Source: Aurantiacibacter sp. MUD61 (GTDB lineage Bacteria; Pseudomonadota; Alphaproteobacteria; Sphingomonadales; Sphingomonadaceae). Taken from it: a stretch of 64,000 bases of DNA. Numbering within the stretch: the first letter of the stretch is position 1; the number at the start of each line of letters is the position of its first letter. Made by a program: the position numbers and the translations under genes. The stretch spans positions 2,131,501 to 2,195,500 of the forward strand of contig NZ_CP115446.1 of assembly GCF_027912455.1 (NCBI RefSeq), written 5' to 3'. The notes beneath the pieces were generated by a model. The model saw only the letters and a program-made list of their open reading frames with translations. It was not told where the DNA came from and did no database searches. Below, piece after piece: positions 45,441 to 55,932 of this stretch.

Positions 45441-47297
45441 ATGAGTGATTCCCCCGAGAATTCTGACACTCCGCCCTGGGCTGACAATGGCGGCGATGCG
45501 CCTGCCGAGCAGGAGGCCGAGAACCAGCCCTCCGCTGCGGAGCTGGAGGCGGCTGGCCAGAATTCGATGTTCGGCCAAGCTCCGGAAGAGGTGCCTGCGT
45601 CGGCAACTCAGCCTCCTGCCGAGCCGGAAGTCGCCCCGCCAGCCGCCGCACCAGCGGTCGTGGCACCCGATCCCGCGCAGCCCTACCGTGTGCTGGCGCG
45701 CAAATATCGCCCGCAGACCTTTTCGGAGCTGATCGGTCAGGAGCCGATGGTTCGCACGCTCGGCAACGCCATTGAGCGGGACCGGCTGGCGCATGCCTTC
45801 TTGATGACTGGCGTTCGCGGGGTCGGCAAGACCTCCACCGCGCGCCTCATCGCCAAGGCTTTGAATTGCGTGGGGCCGGACGGGCAGAGCGGACCGACTA
45901 TCGACCCTTGCGGCCAGTGCGAGCCTTGCCTCGCCATCGCAGAGGGGCGGCATATCGATGTCATCGAAATGGACGCGGCCTCTCACACAGGCGTCGATGA
46001 TGTGCGCGAGATTATCGAGGCGGTGCGCTATGCGGCCGTGTCTGCGCGCTACAAGATCTATATTATCGACGAAGTTCACATGCTTTCGCGCAATGCTTTC
46101 AATGCCTTGCTCAAGACTCTTGAGGAGCCGCCTGCGCATGTGAAATTCCTCTTCGCCACCACCGAAGTCGACAAGCTTCCGGTCACCGTCCTCAGCCGCA
46201 CGCAGCGTTTCGACCTGCGCCGTATTCCGTCAGATTTGCTGCACAAGCATTTCGCCTGGGTTTGTGAGCAGGAAGGCGTGGGCGCGGATGACGAGGCGCT
46301 GGCGATGATTGCCTCGGCTGCCGAGGGTTCGGTGCGAGATGGGCTTTCGATCCTCGATCAGGCGATTGCTCATGCCGATATGGAATCGGGCGATGGCTCC
46401 ACCAAGGTCAGCGTGGACAAGGTCCGCGATATGCTCGGCCTGGCCGATCGCGGGGCGCAGCGGCGGCTTTTTCAGCATGTGCTCGAAGGTGAGCCGCAGA
46501 AACTTCTCGCCGCGATTGCAGATCAATATTCGCTGGGTGTCGAGCCGCTTTCGCTGATGCGCGCGCTGATGGAATTCACGCATCGCGTCGCCGTCGGCCA
46601 GATTGGCGAGCCTGACGCGCCGACGGAGGAAGAGCGCGCGGCAATCAGCGAATGGGCGCAGCGCCTGTCCGCCGGGCAAGTCCATCGCCTGTGGCAATTG
46701 CTGCTCAAAGGCCATGATGAAGTTCGCACCGCGCCCGATCCGCTGGTGGCAGCGCAAATGGCCCTGCTGCGTGCGATGCATGCGGCCGACATGCCGGACC
46801 CGGGTAAGCTCGCCAAACAGCTGAAGGATTTCGCCCTGACCGGCGGCGCGACCGGCACGCCTTCCGAGGGCGGGGCACCTGCGGCAGGTGGCGGAAATCC
46901 GGCAGCGCATTGGCGCGATCTGGTTGAGCAGATCGAGAATTCAGGCATCGAAGGCGCGTGGACGATGGGCAGCCTGCTCAAGGGGCAGGTGCGGGTCATT
47001 TCGCTCGCGCCCGGTCGCCTCGAATACACGCAGCCGCCCGGATTCGACGATAATATCACGCCGCAGATCAGGCAGGCATTCCAGAACGCATTTGGCACGA
47101 AATGGGAAATCATTCGGGGAGAGGGTGAGGGCGCGCCCACTCTGGTCGAGCAGGATGAAGCCGCGCGGCAAGCCGAAGCCGAACGCGTGCGCAACCATCC
47201 GCTGGTGCAGGCCGCCTTCGCCGCCTTTCCCGATGCCAAACTGGTGGAGGACCAGCAGCCCGCTCGCGGGCGCGAAGACTGGAGCCGCAGCGCCTGA
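45441..47297 (+). CDS. dnaX: DNA polymerase III subunits gamma and tau
   Basis: A 618-residue clamp-loader ATPase. An unusual roughly 75-residue acidic/Pro-rich N-terminal extension precedes the conserved start (YRVLARKYRPQTFSELIGQE). Walker A: GVRGVGKTSTARL; zinc-binding CGQCEPC; Walker B: YIIDEVHMLS; SRC-like FDLRRI. Domain III and the C-terminal tau region follow. The extension is typical of sphingomonad DnaX. Next gene is ybaB. Confidence 0.96.
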   Translation: MSDSPENSDTPPWADNGGDAPAEQEAENQPSAAELEAAGQNSMFGQAPEEVPASATQPPAEPEVAPPAAAPAVVAPDPAQPYRVLARKYRPQTFSELIGQEPMVRTLGNAIERDRLAHAFLMTGVRGVGKTSTARLIAKALNCVGPDGQSGPTIDPCGQCEPCLAIAEGRHIDVIEMDAASHTGVDDVREIIEAVRYAAVSARYKIYIIDEVHMLSRNAFNALLKTLEEPPAHVKFLFATTEVDKLPVTVLSRTQRFDLRRIPSDLLHKHFAWVCEQEGVGADDEALAMIASAAEGSVRDGLSILDQAIAHADMESGDGSTKVSVDKVRDMLGLADRGAQRRLFQHVLEGEPQKLLAAIADQYSLGVEPLSLMRALMEFTHRVAVGQIGEPDAPTEEERAAISEWAQRLSAGQVHRLWQLLLKGHDEVRTAPDPLVAAQMALLRAMHAADMPDPGKLAKQLKDFALTGGATGTPSEGGAPAAGGGNPAAHWRDLVEQIENSGIEGAWTMGSLLKGQVRVISLAPGRLEYTQPPGFDDNITPQIRQAFQNAFGTKWEIIRGEGEGAPTLVEQDEAARQAEAERVRNHPLVQAAFAAFPDAKLVEDQQPARGREDWSRSA

Positions 47298-47390
47298 CAT
47301 CTGGTGTGCTATTGCACTTGAATAGCTGGCGATCGTCCCAAGCTAGAATATACAAGCGAATTACAAACTGATCAGCCGAGGAGCCCTCCG

Positions 47391-47732
47391 ATGCAGAACA
47401 TGGAAGAGATGATGAAAGCCGCGCAGGAAGCTGCCGGCAAGATCCAGCAGCAGATGCAGGATGCGCAGGTGAAGCTCGACACGATCGAAGTCGAAGGCAC
47501 CGCAGGTGGCGGCCTCGTCAAAGTACGCGCCAGCGCGCGCGGCCGGATGATCGGCGTGGAAATCGACGAAAGCCTTATCAAGACCGAAGAGAAGCAGATC
47601 CTCGAAGATCTCGTGACCGCCGCTTTCAACGATGCGCGCGACAAGGCCGACCGCAAGGCTGGCGAGCATATGGCCGAAATGCAGCAGGGCCTCGGCCTTC
47701 CGCCGGGTTTCAACCTGCCGGGAATGGGGTAA
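47391..47732 (+). CDS. ybaB: YbaB/EbfC nucleoid-associated protein
   Basis: A 113-residue dimeric DNA-binding protein. Marks: helix MEEMMKAAQEAAGKIQQQMQ, VEGTAGGGLVKVRASARGRM, EEKQILEDLVTAAFNDA. It lies 93 bp after dnaX, the usual dnaX-ybaB order; recR is not next. Confidence 0.93.
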   Translation: MQNMEEMMKAAQEAAGKIQQQMQDAQVKLDTIEVEGTAGGGLVKVRASARGRMIGVEIDESLIKTEEKQILEDLVTAAFNDARDKADRKAGEHMAEMQQGLGLPPGFNLPGMG

Positions 47733-47789
47733 ATACGCCTGATAAAATGGAGAGGTCGCGAGTCTGCTGGCTGCAATTGAAAAGGTGAA

Positions 47790-48587
47790 ATGATGGCGAG
47801 CGTCATGAATGACCAGTCCGCAGCAACCGACATGGATGTTCGCAAGAACGTATCGGAAGAGGAATGGGCCGTCCGTGTGGACCTTGCAGCAGCTTACCGG
47901 CTGGTCGCGATGTATGGCTGGGATGATCTGATCTTCACCCACCTTTCCGCCCGCGTGCCGGGGCCGGAGCACCATTTTCTCATCAATCCATATGATATGA
48001 TGTTCGAGGAGATTACCGCATCCTCGCTGGTCAAGATCGATGTCGAGGGGCAGCCGGTCCTGCCGACTTCGCATCTGGTCAATCCGGCGGGCTTCGTCAT
48101 CCATTCCGCCCTGCACATGAATTGCGCCGATGCGCATGCGGTGATGCATTTGCACACGCCGGATGGCCAGGCAGTGAGCGCCATGCGCGACGGGCTGCTG
48201 GAGCATACGCAAACCGGCATGATCGCGCGCAGCGACATTGCCTATCACGAGTATGAGGGCATCGCGACGGATCTCGAAGAGCGCGAGCGGCTGGTGCAGG
48301 ACATGGGCGACAAGCATGCCATGATCCTGCGCAATCACGGAACGCTCGCCATCGGAAGAACCGTGGCAGAATGCTTCCTGCGCCTGTACTTCATCGAGCG
48401 CGCTTGCGAAGCGCAGGTCAAGATGCTCAGCGCCGGCCGGGAAAATCTGAACAATCCGCCGCAGGGCACTCCCGAGAAAGTGAAGTCGCAAACGCCCGCT
48501 GAAGGCGTTGCCATGCTCGCCAACGGTCTCGCGTGGCCGGCACTTCTGCGCAAGCTCGACAGGGTGGATCCGGGTTTCCGTGAATAG
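47790..48587 (+). CDS. Class II aldolase/adducin family protein
   Basis: A 265-residue protein. Zinc-binding residues are visible in MHLHTPDG (two His) and LRNHG (His). Also LIFTHLSARVPG and LINPYDMMFEEITASSLVKID. It probably acts on a phosphorylated sugar or a related keto compound; substrate unknown. AAAGGTG precedes the ATG; the second ATG three bases on is equally possible. Confidence 0.85.
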   Translation: MMASVMNDQSAATDMDVRKNVSEEEWAVRVDLAAAYRLVAMYGWDDLIFTHLSARVPGPEHHFLINPYDMMFEEITASSLVKIDVEGQPVLPTSHLVNPAGFVIHSALHMNCADAHAVMHLHTPDGQAVSAMRDGLLEHTQTGMIARSDIAYHEYEGIATDLEERERLVQDMGDKHAMILRNHGTLAIGRTVAECFLRLYFIERACEAQVKMLSAGRENLNNPPQGTPEKVKSQTPAEGVAMLANGLAWPALLRKLDRVDPGFRE

Positions 48588-48682
48588 GTTGGATTGAAGG
48601 CTATAAATTGCTGAGAGCAGATGCTCGCCGACAACAACCCGTCCGGTTTGACAGGTCTGATCCAGCAGCGCACTGTGGCGCT

Positions 48683-49555
48683 ATGGACTGGAAAAAATTA
48701 GTACTTTCAATGAGCTGCGGGGTGACGGCAGTCGCCACTTCTCCCTCTGCCGCGCAAGATGGCGGTCTGGTTTTGGAACCGACCAGCGAGTGGACTCTCG
48801 AAGCACTGGAAGACAGCTGCGCGGTGCGCAGGGAATTCTCTAGCAGTCAGGCGTCTGTCACTTTGGAAATGCGACAGTTTGACCTGACTCGCGGGGTCCA
48901 ATTCATACTTTATGGCAATGGACTCGACGAAGGGCTGACGCGGGCGACGTACCGTGTGCATGCGGAAGAGCAAAGGCGGGAGGCCATGCCGCTATTTGAC
49001 TTCGAAACCATCGATGGTCGCATCGGAGTGGGTTTCTTCTCTGAACATGGCGTATCCGGATTTAACGGTCGGCACATCGATGCAACCATCGATCAAGGAT
49101 ACGAAGCTGGGGTCGAAGATCTAACGTTCTACCGGGCCTTCCGTCAGCAAATTAGCTTGCAGACAGGGCCTCTTCACGAAGTGTCTGCCGAAATGCGCGC
49201 TTGCGTAGAAAGAGCGATGGTAAATTGGAATATTGATGCGGAATCACATCGTTTGCTCGCTCAGGCAACGCGCCCCAACAAAATTGGCGGATGGGTTGAA
49301 GACGAAATTTCTGGGACATGGCCGCGATGGGCATTTCGCACCCGACCGCGCGCCTTCCTGCACGCGCGTATGATCGTGAGTGAGGATGGCGAACCGCTTT
49401 CATGCGAGATTGTCCATGCGATAGGCTCTGATGAATTGCATTCATGGGCTTGCGAGCGTCTTATGGAGGAAGCGCGATTTCATCCTGCCCTTGGTGCAGA
49501 AGGCCAGCCAATTCGCAGCTTCTGGACCACTTCCCTTGTTTATCGGCTCGATTGA
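48683..49555 (+). CDS. Exported protein with TonB-C-like domain
   Basis: A 290-residue protein with a signal peptide (ends SPSAAQD). The middle part is unassigned. The C-terminal roughly 75 residues (RAFLHARMIVSEDGEPLSCEIVHAIGSDEL, then CERLMEEARFHPALGAEG, TTSLVYRL) have the TonB C-terminal pattern, but no TonB-like N-terminal anchor or Pro-rich arm. It is a periplasmic protein of unknown role. Codons are more A/T-rich than its neighbours. Confidence 0.65.
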   Translation: MDWKKLVLSMSCGVTAVATSPSAAQDGGLVLEPTSEWTLEALEDSCAVRREFSSSQASVTLEMRQFDLTRGVQFILYGNGLDEGLTRATYRVHAEEQRREAMPLFDFETIDGRIGVGFFSEHGVSGFNGRHIDATIDQGYEAGVEDLTFYRAFRQQISLQTGPLHEVSAEMRACVERAMVNWNIDAESHRLLAQATRPNKIGGWVEDEISGTWPRWAFRTRPRAFLHARMIVSEDGEPLSCEIVHAIGSDELHSWACERLMEEARFHPALGAEGQPIRSFWTTSLVYRLD

Positions 49556-49670
49556 TTGGCCCGCTAACTCCCCCATCCACACTTACTAATCCACACATGT
49601 TGCGATGCGGCGGGGGTGCCCCCATATCTGATACCAAGTGATTGCGGCTGCGCGAACGGCCGCCAGACCA

Positions 49671-52076
49671 ATGGATTTTGATATGAACGCCTACCCCCTT
49701 CTTCCCCTGCGCGACATCGTCGTTTTTCCCGGCATGGTCGTCCCGCTGTTTGTCGGTCGAGACAAGTCGGTGGCGGCGCTGGAAGCTGCGATGGAAGCCG
49801 ATCGCGACATCTTCCTCGTTGCGCAGCTCGATCCGGCGACAGACGATCCGGAGCGCGGTGATCTTTACGACATCGGTACGGTCGCGCAGGTGCAGCAGAT
49901 GCTGAAACTGCCGGACGGCACCGTGCGTGTGCTGGTGGAAGGCAAGGTTCGTGCGAAAATGAGCGAGATGCGCGTCGATGGCGATTTCGTTCTGGCGCAG
50001 ACAGCTGCTCTCGATGAGACCAGCGCCAGCGGCACCGAAGTCGCCGCCATGATGCGCAGCGCGCTCGAGCAATTTGCCGACTATGCCCGCACCAACAAAA
50101 AGCTGCCCGAGGATATCGAGGCGGAACTGTCCGATATCGACGATGCCGGCCGTCTGGCCGATGCCATCGCGGCGGCGCTTTCCGCCAAGGTCGATACAAA
50201 GCAGCAATTGCTCGCTGAAACCGATGCGCTGAAGCGGCTGGAAATGGTCTTCTCCGTCATGGAAGGGGAGATTTCCGTCCAGCAGGTGGAGCGCAAGATC
50301 CGTGGCCGGGTGAAACGGCAGATGGAGAAGACCCAGCGCGAATATTACCTCAACGAACAGTTGAAGGCGATCCAGAGCGAGCTGGGCGGCGGTGACGGCG
50401 AAGACGGTGACGAACTCGCCGAACTGCAGAAAAAGATCGAGGAAACCAAGCTTTCCAAGGAAGCCAAGACCAAGGCCGAGAGCGAGCTGAAAAAGCTCAA
50501 GAGCATGCAGCCGATGAGCGCCGAGGCAACCGTGGTGCGCAACTATCTCGACATCCTGCTCGGCCTGCCATGGGGCAAGAAGAGCAAGCTGAAGAAGGAC
50601 ATTGCGAAGGCGCAGGAAGTGCTCGATGCCGATCACTACGCGCTCGACAAGGTCAAGGATCGCATCGTCGAATATCTCGCCGTGCAGGCGCGCACCAACA
50701 AGCTGAAGGGGCCGATCCTGTGCCTCGTCGGCCCTCCGGGCGTCGGCAAGACCAGCCTTGGCAAGAGTATCGCCAAGGCGACGGGCCGCGAGTTCATTCG
50801 CCAGTCACTGGGCGGCGTGCGCGATGAAGCCGAAATCCGCGGCCACCGCCGCACCTATATCGGCTCCCTGCCTGGCAAGATCGTATCGAACCTCAAGAAG
50901 GCCGGGACGAGCAATCCGCTGTTCCTGCTCGATGAGATCGACAAGCTTGGTCAGGACTTCCGCGGCGATCCCGCTTCGGCTCTGCTCGAAGTGCTCGACC
51001 CGGAGCAGAACAACAAGTTCCAGGATCACTATCTGGAGCTCGATATCGACCTCAGCGACATCATGTTCGTCACAACGGCGAACAGTCTCAACCTGCCGCA
51101 GCCGCTGCTGGACCGGATGGAGATCATCCGGCTGGAAGGTTACACGGAAGACGAGAAGGTCGAGATCGCCCAGCGCCATCTCATCGCCAAGCAGGTCGAA
51201 GATCACGGCCTGAAGGATGGCGAGTTTGAGCTGACCGAAGAGGGCCTGCGCGACCTCATCCGCTATTACACCCGCGAAGCCGGCGTGCGTACGCTGGAGC
51301 GCGAGATCGCCAATCTGGCGCGTAAGAGCCTGCGCAAGATCCTCGAGAAGGAAGTCGAAAGCGTCACGATCACGGCGGACAACCTCGGCGACTTTGCCGG
51401 GGTGCGCAAATTCAAGCACGGCATGGGCGAGGAAGAAGCGCAGGTCGGCGCGGTCACCGGACTCGCGTGGACGTCGGTCGGCGGCGAACTGCTCACCATC
51501 GAAAGCGTCACCACGCCGGGCAAGGGCGAAGTGAAAACCACGGGTAAGCTGGGCGAAGTGATGAACGAATCCGTTGCCGCAGCCTTCAGCTTCGTGAAGG
51601 CGCGGGCGCCTGCCTATGGCATCAAGCCGAGCATCTTCCAGCGCAAGAATGTGCACATCCACTTGCCCGAAGGCGCAGTACCCAAGGACGGGCCGAGCGC
51701 AGGTATCGGCATGGTCACTTCGATCGTCTCGACGCTAACCGGCGTGTCTGTCCGGCCCGATGTCGCGATGACGGGCGAGGTCACGCTGCGTGGCCGCGTT
51801 CTGGCTATCGGCGGGCTCAAGGAAAAGCTGCTCGCGGCGCTTCGCGGTGGCATCAAGAAGGTGCTGATCCCTGAAGAGAATGAGAAAGACCTCGCCGAGA
51901 TCCCGGACAATGTGAAAGAAGGACTGGAGATCGTGCCGGTCAGCCACGTCGACCAGGTGCTGGAGCATGCGCTTACAGCCATTCCCGCACCCATCGAATG
52001 GACAGAGGCGGACGATCTCGCCAGCCAGCCGCAAGGTCAGCCGGGCGGAAATCCGCCTGTAACCACCGCGCATTGA
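49671..52076 (+). CDS. lon: ATP-dependent protease Lon
   Basis: An 801-residue cytoplasmic AAA+ protease. N-terminal substrate domain ([23 protein letters not shown]), coiled-coil stretch at about 180-310, Walker [10 protein letters not shown], Walker B FLLDEIDK, and protease domain with the catalytic Ser (S676 in [10 protein letters not shown]) and Lys in [17 protein letters not shown] at 49671 and 49683 are both plausible; the longer GTG at 49638 is unlikely. hupB follows 246 bp on. Confidence 0.97.
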   Translation: MDFDMNAYPLLPLRDIVVFPGMVVPLFVGRDKSVAALEAAMEADRDIFLVAQLDPATDDPERGDLYDIGTVAQVQQMLKLPDGTVRVLVEGKVRAKMSEMRVDGDFVLAQTAALDETSASGTEVAAMMRSALEQFADYARTNKKLPEDIEAELSDIDDAGRLADAIAAALSAKVDTKQQLLAETDALKRLEMVFSVMEGEISVQQVERKIRGRVKRQMEKTQREYYLNEQLKAIQSELGGGDGEDGDELAELQKKIEETKLSKEAKTKAESELKKLKSMQPMSAEATVVRNYLDILLGLPWGKKSKLKKDIAKAQEVLDADHYALDKVKDRIVEYLAVQARTNKLKGPILCLVGPPGVGKTSLGKSIAKATGREFIRQSLGGVRDEAEIRGHRRTYIGSLPGKIVSNLKKAGTSNPLFLLDEIDKLGQDFRGDPASALLEVLDPEQNNKFQDHYLELDIDLSDIMFVTTANSLNLPQPLLDRMEIIRLEGYTEDEKVEIAQRHLIAKQVEDHGLKDGEFELTEEGLRDLIRYYTREAGVRTLEREIANLARKSLRKILEKEVESVTITADNLGDFAGVRKFKHGMGEEEAQVGAVTGLAWTSVGGELLTIESVTTPGKGEVKTTGKLGEVMNESVAAAFSFVKARAPAYGIKPSIFQRKNVHIHLPEGAVPKDGPSAGIGMVTSIVSTLTGVSVRPDVAMTGEVTLRGRVLAIGGLKEKLLAALRGGIKKVLIPEENEKDLAEIPDNVKEGLEIVPVSHVDQVLEHALTAIPAPIEWTEADDLASQPQGQPGGNPPVTTAH

Positions 52077-52322
52077 TTCGCTTCGATAGCGATTAGCTAC
52101 TGAAAATTGTCCGCTGCAGCCCTCACGGAATTTCGGAGAGGCGCCGCTTCGGGCAATTTTTGGCTAAGCGAATGCCCGATTGCTTCACACGGTCTTAAAA
52201 AAGAGCGATTTTTGCGATGAATGCCTTTGACAGCGGCTCCGAAAGCCGCTCAATTTGCGCGCTCATCTGATGATTCAGATTCACAAAATTCGATAAATTC
52301 CAGTGAGGGGGTTTTCCAGACA

Positions 52323-52595
52323 ATGAACAAGAACGAAATGATCGGCGCAGTAGCAGACGCAAGCGGACTGTCGCGCAACGATGCGACAAAGGCTGTCGAG
52401 GCTGTGTTCGACACAATCACGAGCACGCTTTCCAAGGGTGATGAGGTGCGACTGGTTGGTTTCGGTACGTTCTCCGTCGCCAAGCGCAAGGCATCAATGG
52501 GCCGCAACCCGCGCACTGGTGAACCGATGCAGATCAAGGCATCCACCCAGCCCAAGTTCAAGGCAGGCAAGGGCCTTAAGGACGCGGTCAACTGA
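52323..52595 (+). CDS. hupB: HU family DNA-binding protein
   Basis: A 90-residue histone-like protein: MNKNEMIGAVADASGLSRND, VEAVFDTIT, VRLVGFGTFSVAKRKASMGRNPRTGE, and the C-terminal QPKFKAGKGLKDAV. The beta-arm with RNP is intact. It bends and compacts DNA as a dimer. Downstream of lon, as in many Gram-negatives. GAGGGGG lies before the ATG. Confidence 0.96.
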   Translation: MNKNEMIGAVADASGLSRNDATKAVEAVFDTITSTLSKGDEVRLVGFGTFSVAKRKASMGRNPRTGEPMQIKASTQPKFKAGKGLKDAVN

Positions 52596-52610
52596 TCCGT
52601 GAGAGAGGGG

Positions 52611-52638
52611 GCTTCATGCAGCCACCGCGTTGCATGAA
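52611..52638. other. Hairpin after hupB
   Basis: CTTCATGCA and TGCATGAAG form a perfect 9-bp stem, followed 6 bp later by the terminator. Possibly an mRNA-stabilising structure. Confidence 0.5.
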
Positions 52639-52643
52639 GTAAG

Positions 52644-52670
52644 AAGGGCCACCCGAACGGGTGGCCCTTT
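52644..52670. terminator. Terminator after hupB
   Basis: AAGGGCCACCCG and CGGGTGGCCCTT form a 12-bp stem with a 2-3 nt loop and a T-run. It also serves rlmB on the other strand. Confidence 0.9.
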
Positions 52671-52699
52671 CTTCATCTGGCAGGGAGCAAGGCGAGTTT

Positions 52700-53491
52700 T
52701 CAGCCGCGCGTCGCAATGGCGTATAGCGCGATGGCTCCGGCGTTGGAGACATTGAGGCTTTCCATCTCTTCACTGATCGGCAGCTTGGCGAGAGCATCGC
52801 AATGCTGGCCGACATTGTGTCGCATGCCTTCACCTTCTGCGCCGAGAACGATCGCGACTGGCCCCGCGGGTAGCGCTTCTGCCAGCGTTGCCTCTGCTTC
52901 ACCTGCCAGACCGATCCGCCAGTATCCGGCATCCGCCATTTCTTCGAGCGCGCGCGCCAGGTTGACGACGCGCACCCAAGGCACTGTCTCCAGCGCGCCC
53001 GATGCGCTCTTGCCGATCACGCCGCCTTCGGGCGGGGCATGGCGATCCTGTGTGACGATCGCAGCAGCGTTGAACGCAGCGGCAGAGCGGAGGATAGCGC
53101 CGACATTGTGGGGATCGGTGACCTGATCGAGCACGACGATTGGCCGCGAGGGATCGGAATCCATCACGTCGGACAGGTGCAGATCGTCGAGCGGCGCACA
53201 TTCTAGCACCAGGCCCTGGTGCGGCGCATCCTTGGCCACCAGCCGCGCAAGGTCGGCAACTTCGGCTCGCTCCAGCGGGAAATCGGGCGGAAGCTCTCCA
53301 TCGAGCGAATCGATGCCTTCCAGGGTTGCCCACAGCTTGATGTGCTCGCGCCTCGGGTTCTTCAGCGCCGCTTCGACCGCATGTCGGCCCCAAAGGCGCA
53401 CATTACCCTTCGCCGCGCGGCCCGAACCGCGCCCGCCCTGCATGCGGCCAGCGCGCCCGCGCAGACCCTTTTTACCTTTGCCTTTGGCCAT
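52700..53491 (-). CDS. rlmB: 23S rRNA 2'-O-methyltransferase, TrmH/SpoU family (RlmB-like)
   Basis: A 263-residue SPOUT methyltransferase. A basic Gly/Arg tail (about 1-28) precedes the L30e-like domain (LWGRHAVEAALKNPRREHIKL), and the knotted domain follows: VVLDQVTDPHNVGAILRSAAAFNAAA, IVLGAEGEGMRHNVGQHCD, and SLNVSNAGAIALYA. These are the three SpoU motifs. It modifies a 23S rRNA Gm in relatives. Divergent from tRNA-Tyr. Confidence 0.88.
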   Translation of the reverse strand: MAKGKGKKGLRGRAGRMQGGRGSGRAAKGNVRLWGRHAVEAALKNPRREHIKLWATLEGIDSLDGELPPDFPLERAEVADLARLVAKDAPHQGLVLECAPLDDLHLSDVMDSDPSRPIVVLDQVTDPHNVGAILRSAAAFNAAAIVTQDRHAPPEGGVIGKSASGALETVPWVRVVNLARALEEMADAGYWRIGLAGEAEATLAEALPAGPVAIVLGAEGEGMRHNVGQHCDALAKLPISEEMESLNVSNAGAIALYAIATRG

Positions 53492-53646
53492 AATTTCTCG
53501 CCTGCCGATCAGTTTCTGCGTGCCTCCTGCCAGCAGGCCTGTTGACAGGCAAGCGGTGCTTCGCCAAAGGGGCGCCTCTCGGCAGGAAAGTGCTTGTGAC
53601 CAGGCGCTTCATCCTAGTGAGCCACGGCTCACATCCGGCACTGTGT

Positions 53647-53732
53647 GGACAGGTGGCCGAGTGGTTAAAGGCAGCAGACTGTAAATCTGCCCGCGCAAGC
53701 GTACGCTGGTTCGAATCCAGCCCTGTCCACCA
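53647..53732 (+). tRNA. tRNA-Tyr (anticodon GTA)
   Basis: An 86-nt type II tRNA with long variable arm (CCCGCGCAAGCGTAC). Acceptor GGACAGG/CCTGTCC, discriminator A, encoded CCA. Anticodon arm GCAGA, loop CTGTAAA, TCTGC gives GTA. Confidence 0.94.
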
Positions 53733-53772
53733 CCGCCATTCTCCAGATCTTTGTCGCCCAACGCGGAATACG

Positions 53773-55932
53773 TCAGGCAGCGCAGGCCGCCTTCGCTCGG
53801 GCGCGGGCGCGGTGCAGGACGGGTTCGGTATAGCCGGACGGCTGCTGCGCGCCTGTGATGATCAGCTCGCGTGCGGCGGCGACGGCAATGCTGGTCCGCA
53901 TGTTAGGTGCCATCGGCGTGTAGGCGGGATCGCCTGCATTTTGCGCATCGACCTTCGCCGCCATTTCGTGCAGCGCCTCATCGATCATCAGGCGATCGAC
54001 AATGCCATGCTGCAGCCAATTGGCGATGTGTTGGCTGGAAATGCGAAGGGTCGCGCGGTCTTCCATCAGGCCGACATCGTGAATGTCGGGCACTTTGGAG
54101 CAACCGACGCCCTGATCGATCCAGCGCACCATATAGCCGAGGATGCCCTGCACACTGTTGCGCAATTCTTCGGCGATGTCCTCGTCAGACCAATTCGCAT
54201 CTTCGGCGAGTGGCACGGTCAGCAGCTTGCCGAGCGGCACCACGGTTTCATCCGCGCGCTCACGCTGGCGTTCTGAGACATCGCAAGCGTGATAATGCGA
54301 TGCGTGAAGCACGGCCGCCGTGGGTGAGGGGACCCAGGCGGTGCTGGCTCCGCTCGCAGGGTGGCCCGACTTTTCGTTGAGCATTTGCTGCATCCGGTCA
54401 GGTGCGGCCCACATGCCTTTCCCGATTTGTGCCCGCCCGGCAAAACCGCAGGCAAGGCCGATCTGCACATTGCGATCTTCATAGGCCGCGATCCATTCGG
54501 CCTGTTTGATCTCCGCCTTGCGCGCCATCGGGCCGGCCAGCATCGAAGTGTGGATCTCATCGCCCGTGCGATCGAGGAAGCCCGTATTAATGAAGAAGAT
54601 GCGATCCTTCACCGCGTGGATGCAGGCGGCGAGATTGGCACTGGTGCGGCGTTCCTCATCCATGACGCCAACTTTCACCGTGTCGCGCGCAAGGCCGAGC
54701 ATATCCTCGACCGCGTCAAAAAGATCGTTCGTGAAGGCGCATTCTTCGGGCCCGTGCATCTTGGGTTTGACCACATAGATGCTGCCCGCGGTCGAGCTTT
54801 GCAGCGGGCCGAGCGATTTCAAATCATGGAGGCCGATCAGCGTGGTAATGGCGGCATCGAGAATGCCTTCGGGCATTTCGGAGTCGTCGGGCAGCAAAAC
54901 CGCGGGAGTGGTCATCAGGTGCCCGACATTGCGGACGAGCAAAAGACTTCGCGTGCGAAGGTCCTGAGCGTTGCCCTCCATATCGGTGAAGCTGCGATCC
55001 TCTGCAGGCTTGCGCAGCACTGTCTCGCCGTTCTTGGTGAAGCGCGCGCGCAGATGGCCTGTCATCGCGCCGAGCCAGTTGCGATAGGCGGCGACCTTGT
55101 CCTCCGCATCGACAGCCGCGACCGAGTCTTCAAGGTCGACGATGGTGGACACCGCCGCTTCGAGGCGAATGTCGGCGATGCCCGCGGGGTCCGTTTTGCC
55201 GATGGGGTGTTCTGGGTCGATCACCACTTCGATATGCAGGCCATTGTTGCGCAGAATCAGATTATCCCCTGCCGTCCCGCGCAGTTGGTCTGTATTGGCG
55301 AGGGTGGGTACGCCGCCCGTCCACTCGGCCCAGGATCCCTCGGCCAGCGGCACTGAGTCATCCAGAAAAGCCTTGGCCCGCGCGATAACCTGCGCGCCGC
55401 GATCGGTGTCGTATTGACCCGCCGGAGGCGTGGAGCCGTCCAGCGCATCCGTGCCGTAAAAAGCGTCATACAGACTGCCCCAGCGCGCATTGATCGCATT
55501 CAGCAGAAAGCGGGCATTGAGCACTGGCACCACCAATTGCGGCCCAGCGATGGTCGCGATTTCTGCGTCCACATTGCTGGTGCCGATCGTGAATGGCTCC
55601 GGCTCGGGCACCAGATAGCCAATCTCGCGCAGGAAGCTTTCGGGCGCACCGCGATCCGCCTTGGGATTATCGCGATGCCAAACGTTTACTGCGTCCTGCA
55701 GCCGCGCACGGGTGAGCAAAAGCTCGCGATTGCGCGGTGCATATTCCGCTGCGATGGCAGCAAGGCCCTGCCAGAATGCTTCGGTGTCGACACCAGTGCC
55801 GGGCAGCACTTCGTTTTCGACAAATGCCGCGAGCTCCTCTGCGACCCTGAGGTCAGCGCGAAGGGTGTATCCCTCCGCGCTGCCTTCGGAGTGCTCGGGC
55901 CGATCTATTTCTGCCAGGGCCTCAGTATTCAT
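53773..55932 (-). CDS. glcB: Malate synthase G
   Basis: A 719-residue TIM-barrel enzyme that condenses glyoxylate with acetyl-CoA to malate. Visible: DLEDSVAAVDAEDKVAAYRNW (catalytic Asp/Glu region), RSLLLVRNVGHLMTTPAV, YVVKPKMHGPEE, VGVMDEERRTSANLAACIHA. Length matches the 723-residue form. Its ATG overlaps the stop of the 51-aa ORF (ATGA), so translation is coupled. Third gene of aceA-ORF-glcB. Confidence 0.97.
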   Translation of the reverse strand: MNTEALAEIDRPEHSEGSAEGYTLRADLRVAEELAAFVENEVLPGTGVDTEAFWQGLAAIAAEYAPRNRELLLTRARLQDAVNVWHRDNPKADRGAPESFLREIGYLVPEPEPFTIGTSNVDAEIATIAGPQLVVPVLNARFLLNAINARWGSLYDAFYGTDALDGSTPPAGQYDTDRGAQVIARAKAFLDDSVPLAEGSWAEWTGGVPTLANTDQLRGTAGDNLILRNNGLHIEVVIDPEHPIGKTDPAGIADIRLEAAVSTIVDLEDSVAAVDAEDKVAAYRNWLGAMTGHLRARFTKNGETVLRKPAEDRSFTDMEGNAQDLRTRSLLLVRNVGHLMTTPAVLLPDDSEMPEGILDAAITTLIGLHDLKSLGPLQSSTAGSIYVVKPKMHGPEECAFTNDLFDAVEDMLGLARDTVKVGVMDEERRTSANLAACIHAVKDRIFFINTGFLDRTGDEIHTSMLAGPMARKAEIKQAEWIAAYEDRNVQIGLACGFAGRAQIGKGMWAAPDRMQQMLNEKSGHPASGASTAWVPSPTAAVLHASHYHACDVSERQRERADETVVPLGKLLTVPLAEDANWSDEDIAEELRNSVQGILGYMVRWIDQGVGCSKVPDIHDVGLMEDRATLRISSQHIANWLQHGIVDRLMIDEALHEMAAKVDAQNAGDPAYTPMAPNMRTSIAVAAARELIITGAQQPSGYTEPVLHRARARAKAACAA